Part shown: in pieces, positions 13,986 through 14,497 of the stretch | How positions within the stretch are numbered: position 1 is the stretch's first letter | How the letters are laid out: every line of letters begins with the position of its first letter | Assembly: GCA_043801935.1 (NCBI GenBank) | Contig: JAZDLO010000017.1 | Coordinates: 1-14,497, forward strand | DNA length: 14,497 nucleotides | Direction of reading: 5' to 3' | Source of the DNA: JAZDLO01 sp043801935 | GTDB lineage: Bacteria > Actinomycetota > Thermoleophilia > RBG-16-64-13 | The notes under the pieces: generated by a model | Seen by the model: only the letters and a program-made list of their open reading frames with translations | What the model was told of the DNA's origin: nothing | Databases searched by the model: none | Translations under genes and position numbers: made by a program

Positions 13986-14393
13986 CTACCTTTCTCGGCG
14001 AGCGAGGAATGCGGGCTGCTCTCCGGCGGGAGAGATAAGCCATCGGCCATCGAAGCAGGTGAAGTCGCCGGTGTGGCAGGCCGCGCCGGCCTGCTCTACG
14101 ATCGCGAGCAAGGTGTCACCGTCGCAGTCGTAACGGAGCTCGCGGACCGTCTGGAAGTGGCCGGAGGTACCGCCCTTGTTCCACAGCTCCTCGCGCGAAC
14201 GGCTGAAGAACCAGGTAGTGCCCGTCTCAAGGGTCTTCTGAAGAGACTCCTCGTTCATGTATGCGAGCATCAGGACCTCGCCCGTGGTCCACTCCTGTAC
14301 GACGCACGGGACGAGACCGCGAGAATCGAACTTGACGCGGGAGAGGTCGGAATCGGCGGACATATCAAGTGGGTTGTCGGCTCGGTCTTGCAT
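13986..14393 (-). CDS. hisI: Phosphoribosyl-AMP cyclohydrolase
   Basis: A 135-residue single-domain enzyme catalysing step three of histidine synthesis, opening the adenine ring of PR-AMP. The conserved YDCDGD (D89, C90, D91, D93) gives the Mg site and a Zn cysteine. C106 (ACHTG) and C113 complete the Zn set contributed across the dimer. WNKGGTSGH (71-79) is a family hallmark. It is not fused to the pyrophosphohydrolase HisE. The ATG at 14393 is preceded by GGAAGGGA; Met11 is a less likely start. With trpE 6 bases downstream it forms a joined his-trp transcription unit, fitting the common PRPP demand of both pathways. Confidence 0.96.
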   Translation of the reverse strand: MQDRADNPLDMSADSDLSRVKFDSRGLVPCVVQEWTTGEVLMLAYMNEESLQKTLETGTTWFFSRSREELWNKGGTSGHFQTVRELRYDCDGDTLLAIVEQAGAACHTGDFTCFDGRWLISPAGEQPAFLARRER

Positions 14394-14409
14394 TGCATCC
14401 CTTCCGTGG

Positions 14410-14497
14410 TCATCTACCAGCCAGATATGCGTCTCTACGCCCGGACTCGGCCGCGATGATCCGGGAGACCACCCGGCCGCTGGAGGCGCCCCTCGCG
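14410..14497 (-). CDS. C-terminal tail of an unidentified upstream gene
   Basis: A minus-strand frame enters from the right edge and stops with TGA at 14410-14412. It gives 28 residues ending ESGRRDAYLAGR. Its first 19 codons all end in G or C, the codon pattern of the neighbouring genes, while the other two minus frames lack it. The stop lies 16 bases before hisI, the spacing seen within this operon. A histidine gene such as hisF would be expected here, but 28 residues are too few to tell. Confidence 0.4.
   Translation of the reverse strand, partial: ARGASSGRVVSRIIAAESGRRDAYLAGR

Overview
This 14.5 kb window of GC-rich bacterial chromosome probably comes from an actinomycete outside the best-studied genera. 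The lineage call is inference. It rests on a close structural match to the actinobacterial regulator BldD, on high G/C at third codon positions, on frequent GTG starts and GTGA/ATGA overlaps, and on one apparently leaderless gene. A stand-alone trpF argues against Streptomyces or Mycobacterium, which use the bifunctional PriA instead.

Left region (1-3123, all minus strand): a probable catabolic cluster. In transcription order it holds a cysteine-rich DUF2284 protein, then 311 bases without a gene that contain two 16-bp direct repeats spaced 20 bp apart (a candidate operator), then a beta-keto acid cleavage enzyme (BKACE/DUF849), a small cupin, and an SDR dehydrogenase cut by the window edge. 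The likely logic is that the SDR oxidises a beta-hydroxy acid to a beta-keto acid, which BKACE cleaves with acetyl-CoA. The substrate cannot be read from the sequence.

Middle region (3145-5040, plus strand): tRNA-Leu(CAA) with an encoded CCA and a TATAAT box. Its 3' end runs into a 9-bp tandem repeat that copies the CCA-containing end. Next come an exported, probably lipid-anchored protein of unknown function with a strong intrinsic terminator, and a BldD-type regulator that keeps the complete RxD-x8-RxxD cyclic-di-GMP-binding signature.

Right region (5062-14497, all minus strand): a tightly packed amino-acid operon, transcribed hisI-trpE-trpG-trpD-trpC-usp-corA-trpF-trpB-trpA. All seven trp genes are present. 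A tandem universal stress protein and a CorA-type transporter with an altered GMN signature (GTN) sit between trpC and trpF, joined by abutting or overlapping reading frames. The operon continues past the right edge, where the tail of another frame is visible. trpA ends only 21 bases from the convergent bldD-like gene.

The most interesting items are the BldD-like regulator with an intact second-messenger signature and a leaderless start, the stress and ion-transport genes embedded in the trp operon with a variant CorA filter, and the candidate operator of the BKACE cluster.
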